NCBI GenBank assembly: GCA_027575805.1
Contig: JANBPU010000101.1
Span: forward strand, 1 to 58,338
Source: Mycoemilia scoparia
Lineage: Eukaryota > Kickxellomycota > Kickxellomycetes > Kickxellales > Kickxellaceae
DNA: 58,338 nucleotides
Reading direction: 5' to 3'
Shown piece by piece: positions 1-9,914 of the stretch. Within the stretch, counting starts at the first letter, position 1; the number at the start of each line of letters is the position of its first letter. A program made the position numbers and the translations under genes. Under the pieces are notes generated by a model. The model did no database searches and had not been told where the DNA came from. It saw nothing but the letters and a program-made list of their open reading frames with translations.

Positions 1-75
1 CCGCTAATCAGTGGTGATTATCACCCTATGATCAGCAGCCACCAAAAGTCACCCTTCATAAATTATGACCCATAT
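1..75 (+). repeat. Family A MITE, right end only
   Basis: The right half of the family A inverted-repeat element is visible. It has the GGCCACCAAAAGTCACCCTTC-like inner part, with a diverged start, followed by the terminal arm ending ATGACCCATAT at 75. The left half lies outside the window. Confidence 0.75.
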
Positions 76-357
76 ATCTATTTAGAAATACTATGTCAAA
101 GAAACCAAAATGTAGCTATCCTACAGATTCTGCTAAGGAGCTGAAGCGTGTGTGTATGTATGTTCATTATAGTGCTGAAAGACAAGACAAAAAAGATAAT
201 TAGAATTTGAAGCAAAGCACTGGTATTTTTATCGCATAACCATTGGATAAATTTGTTTTCATTATCTGGAACTGTTAAACAAGTTCCTTTGTTTTCTTGT
301 ACATTTTAAACTACTACCGTATATATATATATATATATTTACATTACTGAGCATTAA

Positions 358-2115
358 ATGCAGTCATTAGCAGAGCGGCAGGAAACATTTCGCAAGCAAA
401 AGTGGCCACATGAAAATAGCCCAGATTTTCTGGCACAGCCGTTGACAGTAAGCTGAAATATATTTTATAGCTTTGTTGATATTAGTATTGTGCAGCCAAC
501 CTAACAAGTTACACCTATTCATAGCTTGCAAGCGCAGGATTTTATTTTGACCCTTCAGAAGAAGATGCGGATAATGTTGTCTGCTTTCTCTGTAACCACG
601 CACTGAATGGGTGGGAACCTACAGACGACCCATTCGTAGAGCATGCACAACACGAGCCAGACTGTCCTTGGGTTCTGACTGCCTGTTTAAGACGGCGTAG
701 TGAGCACGGCGATAGAATTGCTGAGCTTGAGTGGGATCCAATATCAGAAAGAGAAGAGCTGGTTGACTTCCTGGATAACTATGAAGCAAGAAAGGCTACT
801 TTTGGTGATTCCTGGCCTTATGATAAAAATAAGGGCTGTTCAATAAGTTCTTCAAAGGTATGCGAATAAAGACTCTCAGATGCATATAGTACTAATTATT
901 GCCATGTTCGTGCAGTCTTATATAAACGTCCTATAATATTATATAGCTGGCCAAAGCTGGGTTCTATTATACTCCAGAGTTTCAGGATGATGATACTGCT
1001 ACCTGTGTAGCATGCGGATATTCGCTTGGGAATTGGGAGCTTGACGACGATCCAAAGTAAGTTTGTTGCTGATAGCACACCAACAAAAATGTACAACAAC
1101 ATAAATATTAATGCCACGATGATCTCGATTCTAAATAGAACAGAGCATCGCAAACGAACTCCAGACTGTCTTTTTTTCAAGAAGGCTGCTATGAAGGCAG
1201 CATTGACTAGGGCAAAATCTCGAAAGGTATATGGGTTAACAGGTTCATAAATCTAAGCCAGACCGTTTTTCAGTAATACTAAAAGTATTCCTTTTTATAA
1301 AAATGCTTTAGGGCGGAAAGAAAAATGCGGGAAGGGGTCGATCAAAATCTGTGTCCCAAGAGCCAGCATCTGTGCCGCCATCAAGTGATGTCGAGAGCGA
1401 GGGTTTGGGACCTCATAGTATAAAGCCAATTAAAAAGAATAATGGTGGGCGTTATGACCTTGAAAAGGAAACAGAGGGTTTCTTGAAGACAATTCCAGAA
1501 TGCCCAGAGAAAACGGCTAGTCAAACCAATTCACCTTTTCGAAATACAAAGACCAACACAGATAAAGACGAAGAGAACAACGAGGTGACCGAAAATATGC
1601 CTCAGCAAAAGGAATTAGGAAAAAAAGAATGGGATACAATGATGGATGTCGAAAGTGATGGTCATGATCAGCCCTTGCCCCATATGGTGCAAGAGCCCGA
1701 TGATGCCATGCAAGAAGAGATCGTAGAAGCCCAGCAAGATACACAGGCTGATACACAGCAAACGCTAGTCACGGATGAACCAGACCGCGGAGCCAACCAC
1801 AATAGTCCCACTGGAGACGTAACAAGTCTTGGGAGTATCAATAGAGAAATGAAAAATCCGCCTGGAGGCAATGATGAAAGGCGCCTAGACATACCAAGCA
1901 CTGCCTACAGCTGGTCTGGGCAGTCTGTGAGCACCGGCGAGTTGAAATCAAAGTGGGACCTGACTGACAGTGAGCTTGATATGACCGTCGAAGAATTTAT
2001 TCGGCACTGCGCAGACATCAGGCTACAGCAGTTACAAGCAGTAGGCTCAAATATGATCGAGCGCTTTTTACAACGAGCGGAAACAACCCGCAAGATGGTT
2101 TCTTCTATACAGTAG
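358..2115 (+). CDS. BIR1: Bir1/survivin-type inhibitor-of-apoptosis repeat protein, two BIR domains
   Basis: The model has five exons (358-447, 525-857, 947-1056, 1139-1226, 1312-2115) with GT-AG introns of 77-89 nt and consistent phases, giving 474 aa. Two BIR zinc folds are visible. The first has CFLC ... W ... H-x6-C (HAQHEPDC). The second has CVAC ... W ... HRKRTPDC, each matching CxxC/H/C zinc ligands. A Lys/Arg linker (GRGRSKS) leads into a long acidic, Gln/Glu-rich disordered region. A C-terminal helix-like block (TVEEFIRHCADIRLQQLQA) is the only other ordered part. In fungi Bir1 belongs to the chromosomal passenger complex with Aurora kinase and INCENP at centromeres. That role is inferred from the family. 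The start at 358 puts the first BIR at the very N terminus, as in fungal Bir1/Pbh1. Confidence 0.9.
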
Positions 2116-2750
2116 TAATACTGAATGCGTACGCCTACCCCTTGGCCCAACCCTTTTGTACCAATTTTAGAGAACCACAGAATACTGCAATATAACCACG
2201 AAGAGTATAAACCAACTGATCAGGCGCCTGACGTGGATGATGTATTCATTTGCATGCATATAAATAAATGTTTATTTTTTAGTTAGGCTGTGAATAGGGT
2301 GGTAGTAAGTGTGAAGTCCAGACAAGGAGGGATTTTTAGCATATATCAAGGCGTATGCAGCATTTGCCCCATACATTCGATGAAAAGATGTAGATGCACC
2401 AAGGTTATATTGCAAAGACATGGCAGCACAAGCCATTTTAATTTATTATACTCCAACATATGCAGCTAATATACAATTCAAATGTAGACCCCTTGCATGG
2501 CATTTATTTTCCATCTATTTAGTGTTCTGCCACGACACAATGCTTTAGAGCTTGTGCATAACATACTTCTTGAAGGGCATTTTGGATAGGTTTGCAATGC
2601 TGCTCTATGGCATGGTGAAATTAAAATTACTGTATATGCACAAGTGAATAGAGTTAATATTCTAGCAATTTTACAAAGCCCCGTTGTAAGCGTAGAGCTA
2701 CTTGTACACATCATGCCTTTTAATCTAGTATTCGGGCTTCTAAATACTCA
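2116..2750. other. Intergenic stretch, no gene seen
   Basis: This is the 3' flank of the BIR gene and the upstream region of the small secreted protein gene. Only short overlapping open frames without family resemblance are present. No element of repeat families A, B or C was recognised. Confidence 0.5.
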
Positions 2751-2757
2751 TATAAAG
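2751..2757 (+). promoter_or_regulatory. TATA box of small secreted protein gene
   Basis: TATAAAG lies 122 nt upstream of the ATG at 2873. The distance matches those of other genes in the window. Confidence 0.45.
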
Positions 2758-2872
2758 TCCGCTGCTTGGCTAATATAATCTCCACCATTCCCCTTCGCAT
2801 TTTTCTGTTAGTATATTCCCAGCCTAGATCTGGACCGTACGCATTCCAACCATCCATTAAATTCCTATACAA

Positions 2873-3154
2873 ATGAAGGATTCGAGTATTTTACTTTTCC
2901 TTGCTTGTGGCTTTGGCCTGGCAAGCGCAGCTCCTGAACTTCGGACTGTAGTAGAAGAACACATAGTCAGCGTTCCCAGCACCGTGGAAACTACTGTGGT
3001 AGAGGAGTTTACTGAAGCTATTCCACCCATTGTTACTGAGACCGTAACAGAGACCAACTATGTCGCAACATTTACAAACACAGTCACAACAGATGTTACA
3101 AACACTGAATGGATCAGGGAAACTGTCTTTACAACTGTCTATACACATCTTTAG
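2873..3154 (+). CDS. Small secreted Thr/Val/Glu-rich protein
   Basis: A 93-codon intronless ORF. The N terminus is a classical signal peptide (MKDSSILLFLACGFGLASA), with likely cleavage after ASA near residue 19-20. The mature part of about 74 aa has no cysteines. It is rich in Thr, Val and Glu, with alternating TVxET/TVTET-like patches that suggest beta-strands or an O-glycosylated extended chain. No family is recognised. An extracellular or cell-wall location is inferred from the signal peptide and composition. A TATA box lies 122 nt upstream. A spurious ORF is possible but unlikely given the well-formed signal sequence. Confidence 0.6.
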   Translation: MKDSSILLFLACGFGLASAAPELRTVVEEHIVSVPSTVETTVVEEFTEAIPPIVTETVTETNYVATFTNTVTTDVTNTEWIRETVFTTVYTHL

Positions 3155-3387
3155 AGCTTGTCGCGAACAACCTATTGGCAATTTAACACAAACTTTTAAT
3201 CTTTATCATTTCATTTCACGCATCAAGGGCTAAAATTTTCTTTTAATATATCTATAATACTGTGCAGGATCTATCTATCAGGACTGTGAACATAGTTGTG
3301 AATAATTCTCCAAGATATAAAGTAAATGGGCAGATCTCACAAGCCCTTAGACAAAAATGATGGGTTTCTAGGAATTGTTTATCAAAT

Positions 3388-3552
3388 AGCAGAGCAGTCT
3401 CCTCCTCTAAAAGGACAGTAGGATGTTCCTTTGAATGTTAACCAATCATCATCACTGAGACTCCAGATAAAGTGTATGGGCTATAGGCCGATTTGCGGGG
3501 AATGTGTGAGGGTATCTTTCTGTTTCCATTTGATAGAGAACCAGACAAATAG
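3388..3552 (+). repeat. Dispersed repeat family B, copy 1
   Basis: This copy shares segments such as ACTCCAG-TAAAGTGTATGGG, GGCCGATTTGC and CTGTTTCC-TTTGAT with the copies near 22450, 30942 and 43551. The first part resembles the copy at 43713 more than the others (GCAGAGCAGTCTCCT). Confidence 0.6.
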
Positions 3553-3640
3553 CTAGTGATTGAGCCAAAGCTTGATGAAGACGCATTCCTGCCTATCATA
3601 CATTTGATCACTAGTGATATCTCATTTAATGGGCCTTTGG
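3553..3640 (+). repeat. Dispersed repeat family C, copy 1
   Basis: The GATTGAGCCAAA, TTCCTGCCTA and ATTTGATCACTAGTGA segments are shared with copies near 31488, 45655 and 55536. It directly follows a family B copy. Confidence 0.55.
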
Positions 3641-3989
3641 AGTCATACACATGGGATTATGATGACATGATAGTCCCGTTTATTTTTTGATAATTGAATA
3701 TCATTCCAGAGAACCGCTAGTTGGACATAAGAATTTATAGCAGTGCACATCACATTAACAGATACCGGATGTCACACAACAATGATTAAGAACATTGCAA
3801 AGTCGATCAATAACAGAAATATTAAACGAATTGCAGAGCCAAAGTTTATTCACAACAACCACATGGATGCAATAAGCTATGAAAAATAGAATACAGCTTT
3901 TTGTATATCAGGATTTTATTTTCAAACACAATCCATGTACCACAACAGAAACTAGTATAATACACGGGTGGGGCATCGAGTTTATTGAT

Positions 3990-5501
3990 TCACTTTTGTT
4001 CCATGTCGCCTTGAGAAACCACAACATCAGCCAGATGATCGACATCTTGGGATGCACCTGTTAATAGATTCGTAATCCTTAGCCCGCCCACCCTATGGAT
4101 TCCAAGTGACATTGGTATAAATGTCATGCTGAATTCCCGACTTTCTCCTGACTCTATTGGACCCAAGCTGTACTTTGTTGCACCACAAAGTAAGACGGTT
4201 CCGAGTTTTGTCGAGTCAACAAATACTGCAACATCGGTTGTGGTATCAGACAAATTGTAAGCTCGACATTGGACTTTAAAGGGCTCTTCTAAAAGCACAT
4301 TATTACTGCCAAGCTGAGACTGCCTCTCTTGGGCCACGCTGTGCTTGGAAACAATGATTTTTTTGCATTCTATTGAGAGGGGAAAGAGCGATGGTGGCTT
4401 TCTAGCCAATTGTGATGTTTGGAGCCGACCCATGGCTCCGAACTGCGATCTCCAGACGATGTCCAGCTTTCCCAGGGATTTTGTCATCTGTGTCTTTCTC
4501 AGCGCGTCCAAATAATCCTGCTTTGATGGGGCATTCATAAGACTGGGTTTGGGGATTAGCATGTACAGGTACTGGCGTACCTGGTTATGATGTAAAAATG
4601 AGTCGCCATGCCAAAGCGAACTATTTTCTTCTACAAGACCCTGGTCATCCTTACTTGTATCCCGATGCCCAAAATGTTGAGGTGGTAGTGGGTTGTCTGT
4701 GGTTGGGATCCGGTCAAACTCAGCAATATCGTAGACTGAAACCGGGTCAAATCTCAGGCGCTCCAAGACCATCGTGTCCTCTGTAGCATTGGTCACTTGT
4801 ATTTCTAAGAAAATGGCCGATGCACCACCTCTTTTTGCTGTGTCGTTTTCTGTCCTATTGCTTGGCCATTGTATATTGTTGACTTTAGTCTTTACTATCA
4901 ATGGGTTGTTTACTCGAAAATTGAAGAGTTTTCTCAGGGTATCCGGCTCCCCATTTCCCCTAAGATAGTCCACCTGCCACTCCAAGTCATGAACCCCCAG
5001 CTGTCTGGTTTCATGGAAAATCTGGATATTAACAGATTCTCCTGGTTCGAGCTTTTGTATAACAATATGCGAGGACTGATCCTGCCTGTATTCATATCCA
5101 TTTGAACGCAATTCAAGGTCTAGGGGAGATTTCCGCCCACCCGCCTCGATGCTAGCTTGTATTGCTATGTTTTTCACGACTTCTTGGTCGCTATTTGTAA
5201 TGCAGACATGGGCGCCGAATGTCTCCCCAAGATACATGGCACCAAACTTTCGCGGAACTGACAGCGCTTCTGTGTAGACAAAAGACTCGTATGGGGTGTC
5301 GCTATCCATAACACTAGTGGAGGTAATGTTTCCAAACAAGGCTGGAGACGTCTCAAGGAGCTGTTGCACTGACTGAGAAAAGGTAGATGGCTGATCAGTA
5401 ACATAATCAACAGGAAACACCATAGATTGGGAAAAAGTAGGTCGGGCTAGTCGCATAACCTTTAAGGTTAGCGGGTGACGATACATTATGTAACTAGACA
5501 T
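3990..5501 (-). CDS. TRAPPC13: TRAPPC13-like subunit of the TRAPP vesicle-tethering complex
   Basis: A single-exon ORF of 503 aa. Residues about 76-215 match the TRAPPC13 (formerly DUF974) signature: a conserved FGAMYLGETFGAHV block, then NSDQEVVKNI, a VIQKLEPGES region, and LRKLFNFRVNNPLIVKTKV. The C-terminal half is immunoglobulin-like beta sandwich sequence (VQCRAYNLSDTT, MSLGIHRVGGLRITN). The protein is longer than the roughly 420-aa animal form because of loops near residues 265-300. TRAPPC13 is a peripheral subunit of metazoan and filamentous-fungal TRAPP complexes acting on Rab GTPases at the Golgi and in autophagy; that role is family knowledge. The start lies 241 nt from the divergent start of the SLF2-like gene, so the two may share a promoter. 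Confidence 0.92.
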   Translation of the reverse strand: MSSYIMYRHPLTLKVMRLARPTFSQSMVFPVDYVTDQPSTFSQSVQQLLETSPALFGNITSTSVMDSDTPYESFVYTEALSVPRKFGAMYLGETFGAHVCITNSDQEVVKNIAIQASIEAGGRKSPLDLELRSNGYEYRQDQSSHIVIQKLEPGESVNIQIFHETRQLGVHDLEWQVDYLRGNGEPDTLRKLFNFRVNNPLIVKTKVNNIQWPSNRTENDTAKRGGASAIFLEIQVTNATEDTMVLERLRFDPVSVYDIAEFDRIPTTDNPLPPQHFGHRDTSKDDQGLVEENSSLWHGDSFLHHNQVRQYLYMLIPKPSLMNAPSKQDYLDALRKTQMTKSLGKLDIVWRSQFGAMGRLQTSQLARKPPSLFPLSIECKKIIVSKHSVAQERQSQLGSNNVLLEEPFKVQCRAYNLSDTTTDVAVFVDSTKLGTVLLCGATKYSLGPIESGESREFSMTFIPMSLGIHRVGGLRITNLLTGASQDVDHLADVVVSQGDMEQK

Positions 5502-5742
5502 GATGGTATAAATTTATGAATATTATGGAGGGTCCATCCGGCTAATATATATGTATATCCTTTTCAATCTTAGATGGTGATAACAGTAATAATGCAAATT
5601 TGCTAAATCTATGTTTTTATGTCAGGCATACTGGTTATGGGGAAAGAGCCCATACTTATCAAAGTGGCAATGACATCACCAAAATTATTGAATTTTCAGG
5701 CCCAAAAATACTCACGATTATTTAAATAGCTTTCTGTAAAAA

Positions 5743-8700
5743 ATGCCTAGAAAAACCACACCCACAAGCAACAGGCAATCGCTATACAACTATTTTACGC
5801 CCAAAAATGATGGAAGGCAGAAGAGGCTAGACAGCTTCTTTAAGCCAGAAGCCGGTAACTCCTGTGCGAAAAAGGATCCAAAAAGAGCGCTCAAGGAAGA
5901 AGAGAAAAGTGCATCGAACAACAGTATACTGATATCGTCAAGCCCAGAACTGAAGGTGTGGACAAAGTCAACCCCAACAGTAGTAATTGATAGAATAAAA
6001 CCAAAGGAAGGCTATATAGACTTGACCCACGCTACTTCAAGCGATGCATCCAGAACAAATGATCGGCCAATGTCTTTTGAGCTAAACTCCGAATATGATT
6101 CTGACATATCTCTGCCGGAGACAAACATCAAGCCGGGTATTCGGGGATCTGTCAAACCACCATCAAAGGTTCCGAGCCTAGAAAAATTAAACCTTGCAAA
6201 CAGCAAGCTAAGAAGTAAATTGGTCGCCTCAAAGGTACACGCTTATGATATATTGAGAAAATTCTGGTGCACAATATAGCATTCTAGTTATGGATAGTCA
6301 ATGCACTTTGTGGTGATGGTTATGTTATTATAGGAGGCAACACCAGCAAGCGTTAAAAATAAAGAAGAACTGATATTAGAATACACGGACGAAGAGACAA
6401 ATGATGCGGACGTCAAAGGCACAGATATAACTGATGTAAGGAATTCCACTAGTGTGTGTTTCCAAAACTCGAACATTTGGTTTACTCGGTAATTGCGCTG
6501 CATACTCTCATTTACAAACACGCTATATATACACATGAATTCTCTATTAGGAGTCGTCTGGGGATGACAGCGATGGCCTTGTCGACCCATTGATGCTTTT
6601 CCAGTCAATGATTCCAGCATCCAAAAAGGCCAAACAGAATACAAAGGTGAGCGGGTACATGCAATTGCATCTGGATAGTATGCTGACATGTAGTAACGCC
6701 TGTTTCTTGAATCTTACACAAACTTCACTATATTCTAAACAAACAGGATGGACAATATTGCGAGTGAGTATCAACACTGACTACTCCAATTGTATACGAC
6801 TTTGTAAATGAAAATATAACTCAAAACACTATGCACATACATGCACGCATGCTCTCTTTCTCCATCTGCCATGCTTTTGTAGCAATATCGACAACAATGA
6901 AACTTCGGGGCCATCAAGCCTGGAAATACTTGACAACAAAAATAATGGCCGTAGCGGCGAGAGCAAAAAGGACAAAAGGTGGGACAAGGCGGATTCAGCC
7001 CCCAAAACGCCATCTACGCCAATAACCGGCAAAATAGGCAGATCAACGAGATCATCCAAAAAGGCGGTTTTGAATTCCTTGGAAAGCATTATCAGAACAA
7101 AACAACAGCGTAACATAAACCTCAATGATTTGGACAAACTACTGGCAAGTATTGTATATCCACACACACACACCCATACACCCAATTTCCCCACATGGGC
7201 ATATGGCAATCTGCGACTATAAAGAGAGCGTGTTAACATGTGCAATTCTACTATTGTATCCATAGTCTGATACTCCAAAAGCAGCGGATCATAGCGATGA
7301 CGAGCAAAACAAACCCAACAGCAGGTACAATAGAGATCAAATAATTGACTCTGTCTTTGAGCACAGTCACCAGACTGACGAACTACGTGAACAGGCAAGT
7401 ACCGAATAGACGCACTGAAGCTGCTGGTACATGTATTGGGGAGAAATGACCGTCAATACTTGGACACAAGAACGCATTACCATGCCTACAATGCATTTCA
7501 TGTTTAAACTGGTAAACCAAGACCCACCACTAACAATGGAGGCCTGCCTTATTTACTTTTTATCAATAGCTAGAAAACAATGACGCTGGAATATCAATTT
7601 GCCATTACTTGGATACATTTTCCAATTGGAATAACATTGGTAGATTTTATTCTTGTGGTATTAACGAAGATGGTGGTTTTTATGGAAATGATGAAAGCCA
7701 AGAAGTAAGCATTTTAATGGAAAATGGAAATAGCCCATTGTCAGTCAATAAACCACGGTCATATTAAAAAGGCTTATGAATGCCTCCCATCAGAACTAAT
7801 TCGCTGATGATGAAATATTTTGGTGGTATATTTTTAATTAGGTCGGCATTATTGAAGTGCTAAAACCACCATCGCCTCGAATTTACCAAAGAATGGTTGC
7901 CAATATGGACCCATTTAGCCAGCTGATATTGAAAAACATTGCTAGTAAGCCATTGTTTATTATATGTCAATACACAAATACACCTGCGTATATTCTTGAA
8001 TTGAAATTCCCGCATGATGTTTGACTGTGAAATAGCAAGTCAAGGAATTCAAGTATCCAATATTTAACCTCATCTTTGTATGTATGTATGTATGTACGAC
8101 CTTCTTTGTTGACAGATACACCACGCCTCCAACATATTCTCCACAAAACATGTGTACAATACCATATAAAGCAGGGGTGGGGATTGAATCAGATTGTGGG
8201 AAACGCACTGTTTGCTCTAGGTAAGCCTCCTTACACTACCCGGATAAACAATAATTCCATATTTATTTGTGGAGACACATGCTTCCAAGCTTCAGTTTAT
8301 TCAGCACACTACCTTTGTTCCATACTTTTGACATTAGCATGCCAAAGGTCTCGAGATTCTAGCGCTATTGCTGGGTTGGCTATATGGGCAATATCAGAGT
8401 CCACTGAACTGGCCGAAAAGGTAACAATACATTTAACAAGACAGCAGTATACACATGCGTACTAAAATTGCAGAGTCAGAGGTGTATAATCGGTGGCTTG
8501 CAAATTAAAAAACATCATAGGACCTGATGTGGACATTCCCCCTCAAGGCTGTCCCACAATTTCTGGAGACATTTGGAAGACCACAATCTGGCCGAGGTGA
8601 CTTTGAGGACACGACTGCTAACAATCAAGGTACACACAGCACCATTGAGACGGCAACACCATTTCCATGGAAAAGGCTGTCTGCACTCTTGGGAATTATT

Positions 8701-9914
8701 TCTCGCACAAATTCATTGAGGCAAGTTAACATCCAAGCAACCTGATAAGCCTGGTGTTTATTTATTCATTCATCCATATATATATATGTGCATGTAAGTA
8801 ACTTACATACCTTTTTGCAGAACAATCTGAAATACATAACGACTCCTTTAATCCACATAGCAAGAAAGATTACCCCACATCAATATACGCGGCCACAGTT
8901 TGCTGCTATATCGAATGTTTGATGTGTCGTTATCTGCAGCCTGAATCATTTAGTGTCCGCACCTCATTGAGCGAGTTGATCCAATCCGTAAGCCAAGAAA
9001 AATGGCCAGAATTTGTAAGCTCTATATTCATCACCCTGTATACAAGATGATCGACATCACTGGTAGTTTATTTTTAGGACAAGTATAAAATTGGCAACTA
9101 ATATTTGACCATGTGTATGTGACTTTATATGACACGAATAGCTTGTCGATACAATAAATAGATTGGCAAGGGATTTTGAGAATGCCACCTATGCACAGAA
9201 GACATCATTAGTGCAATGTTTGCCAAGCCTAACGAAAAGAGATGTTGATCTTCAACAAAAGCTTGCCTTTGCATTTTTAAAGCAAGCAGCTCAAGAAAAG
9301 TATCCGCTAGAAACTGTGGTAAGGTCCGCGATCACTTGTGCGCCAAGCCACAAAGTCTGGGTCGTGCATTATTGTGTTTCTCATAGGCAGTCATGGTCAC
9401 ACTGATGTGGTATTGTGCACTGGAAATAGTGGAAGAAAATTAATTCTATTGGTTCTGTACCAATATGGATATACTTTGAATAAATATAGATTATGCTTCC
9501 TGACCCTCTTGTTCTGAAGGCAGCAATCGACTTTGTTTCGCGGGCGCCCCTATTATCCATAACAGCAGCGACAGATTACGAAGAGCTAACATCAGGAGTC
9601 ATGCTGCTGGACTTTGTTCTTAGGAGAGTAGAAGGCATGCAACCACTAGCAGGCGACATTGAGGCGGTAGTGGACAAGTTGCAATCAATGAACAGGCGTA
9701 TTTTGGAAGGCAAGTCGAGGTCAATGAGCAGGACAGTTGTAAGTACCAAATGATGAAGTCAAAATGATGAATTTGCAGCACACCTGCATTGTGAATTGGC
9801 GAATACCAACATATACAAATGATGCCCATTCTTATCTAGGCCAAAGACGCAATACAGAGGCTGTGCATTCGGCTATCCATATGCATGAAGCCTAGGAAGA
9901 GTCATAATAGCTAA
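5743..9914 (+). CDS. SLF2/FAM178/Nse6-like CANIN-domain protein, candidate Smc5/6 recruiter
   Basis: I assembled 15 exons by phase: 5743-6234, 6334-6435, 6551-6646, 6747-6763, 6883-7148, 7282-7394, 7570-7704, 7842-7944, 8116-8220, 8338-8420, 8521-8629, 8821-9014, 9142-9318, 9490-9738, 9840-9914. They give 771 aa with no internal stop. The N terminus has two PCNA-binding (PIP-like) motifs, RQSLYNYF (11-18) and a canonical QKRLDSFF (26-33). The first lies where vertebrate SLF2 carries a QSIIDFF motif. A basic/acidic disordered region follows. The C-terminal about 410 residues are helical, with order and local motifs resembling the SLF2 CANIN domain (NSLESIIRTKQQR; GRFYSCGINEDGGFYG; LVQCLPSLTKRDVDLQQKLAF). 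SLF2 recruits Smc5/6 to damaged DNA. The family assignment rests on my recall of the human protein, not on a search. Exon 6 could begin at 7282 or 7285, and the exon 6 donor is GC. Confidence 0.68.

Larger units (their letters stand above)
3155..3989. other. Intergenic region with repeat B and C copies
   Basis: This stretch separates the convergent secreted-protein and TRAPPC13 genes. The central part, about 3388-3640, consists of dispersed repeats B and C listed separately. The remainder is AT-rich with no recognisable gene. Confidence 0.5.

Noticed and set aside
7260..7281. Acceptor at CATAG before TCTGATACTCC for exon 6
   Set aside because: With the phase from exon 5 it gives an immediate TGA. 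The acceptor at 7281 or 7284 keeps the frame.
8630..8745. Read-through of exon 11 of the SLF2-like gene into a downstream open frame
   Set aside because: Although open, no donor at its end gives a phase compatible with the next exon (8821). The donor at 8630 joins in phase without a stop.
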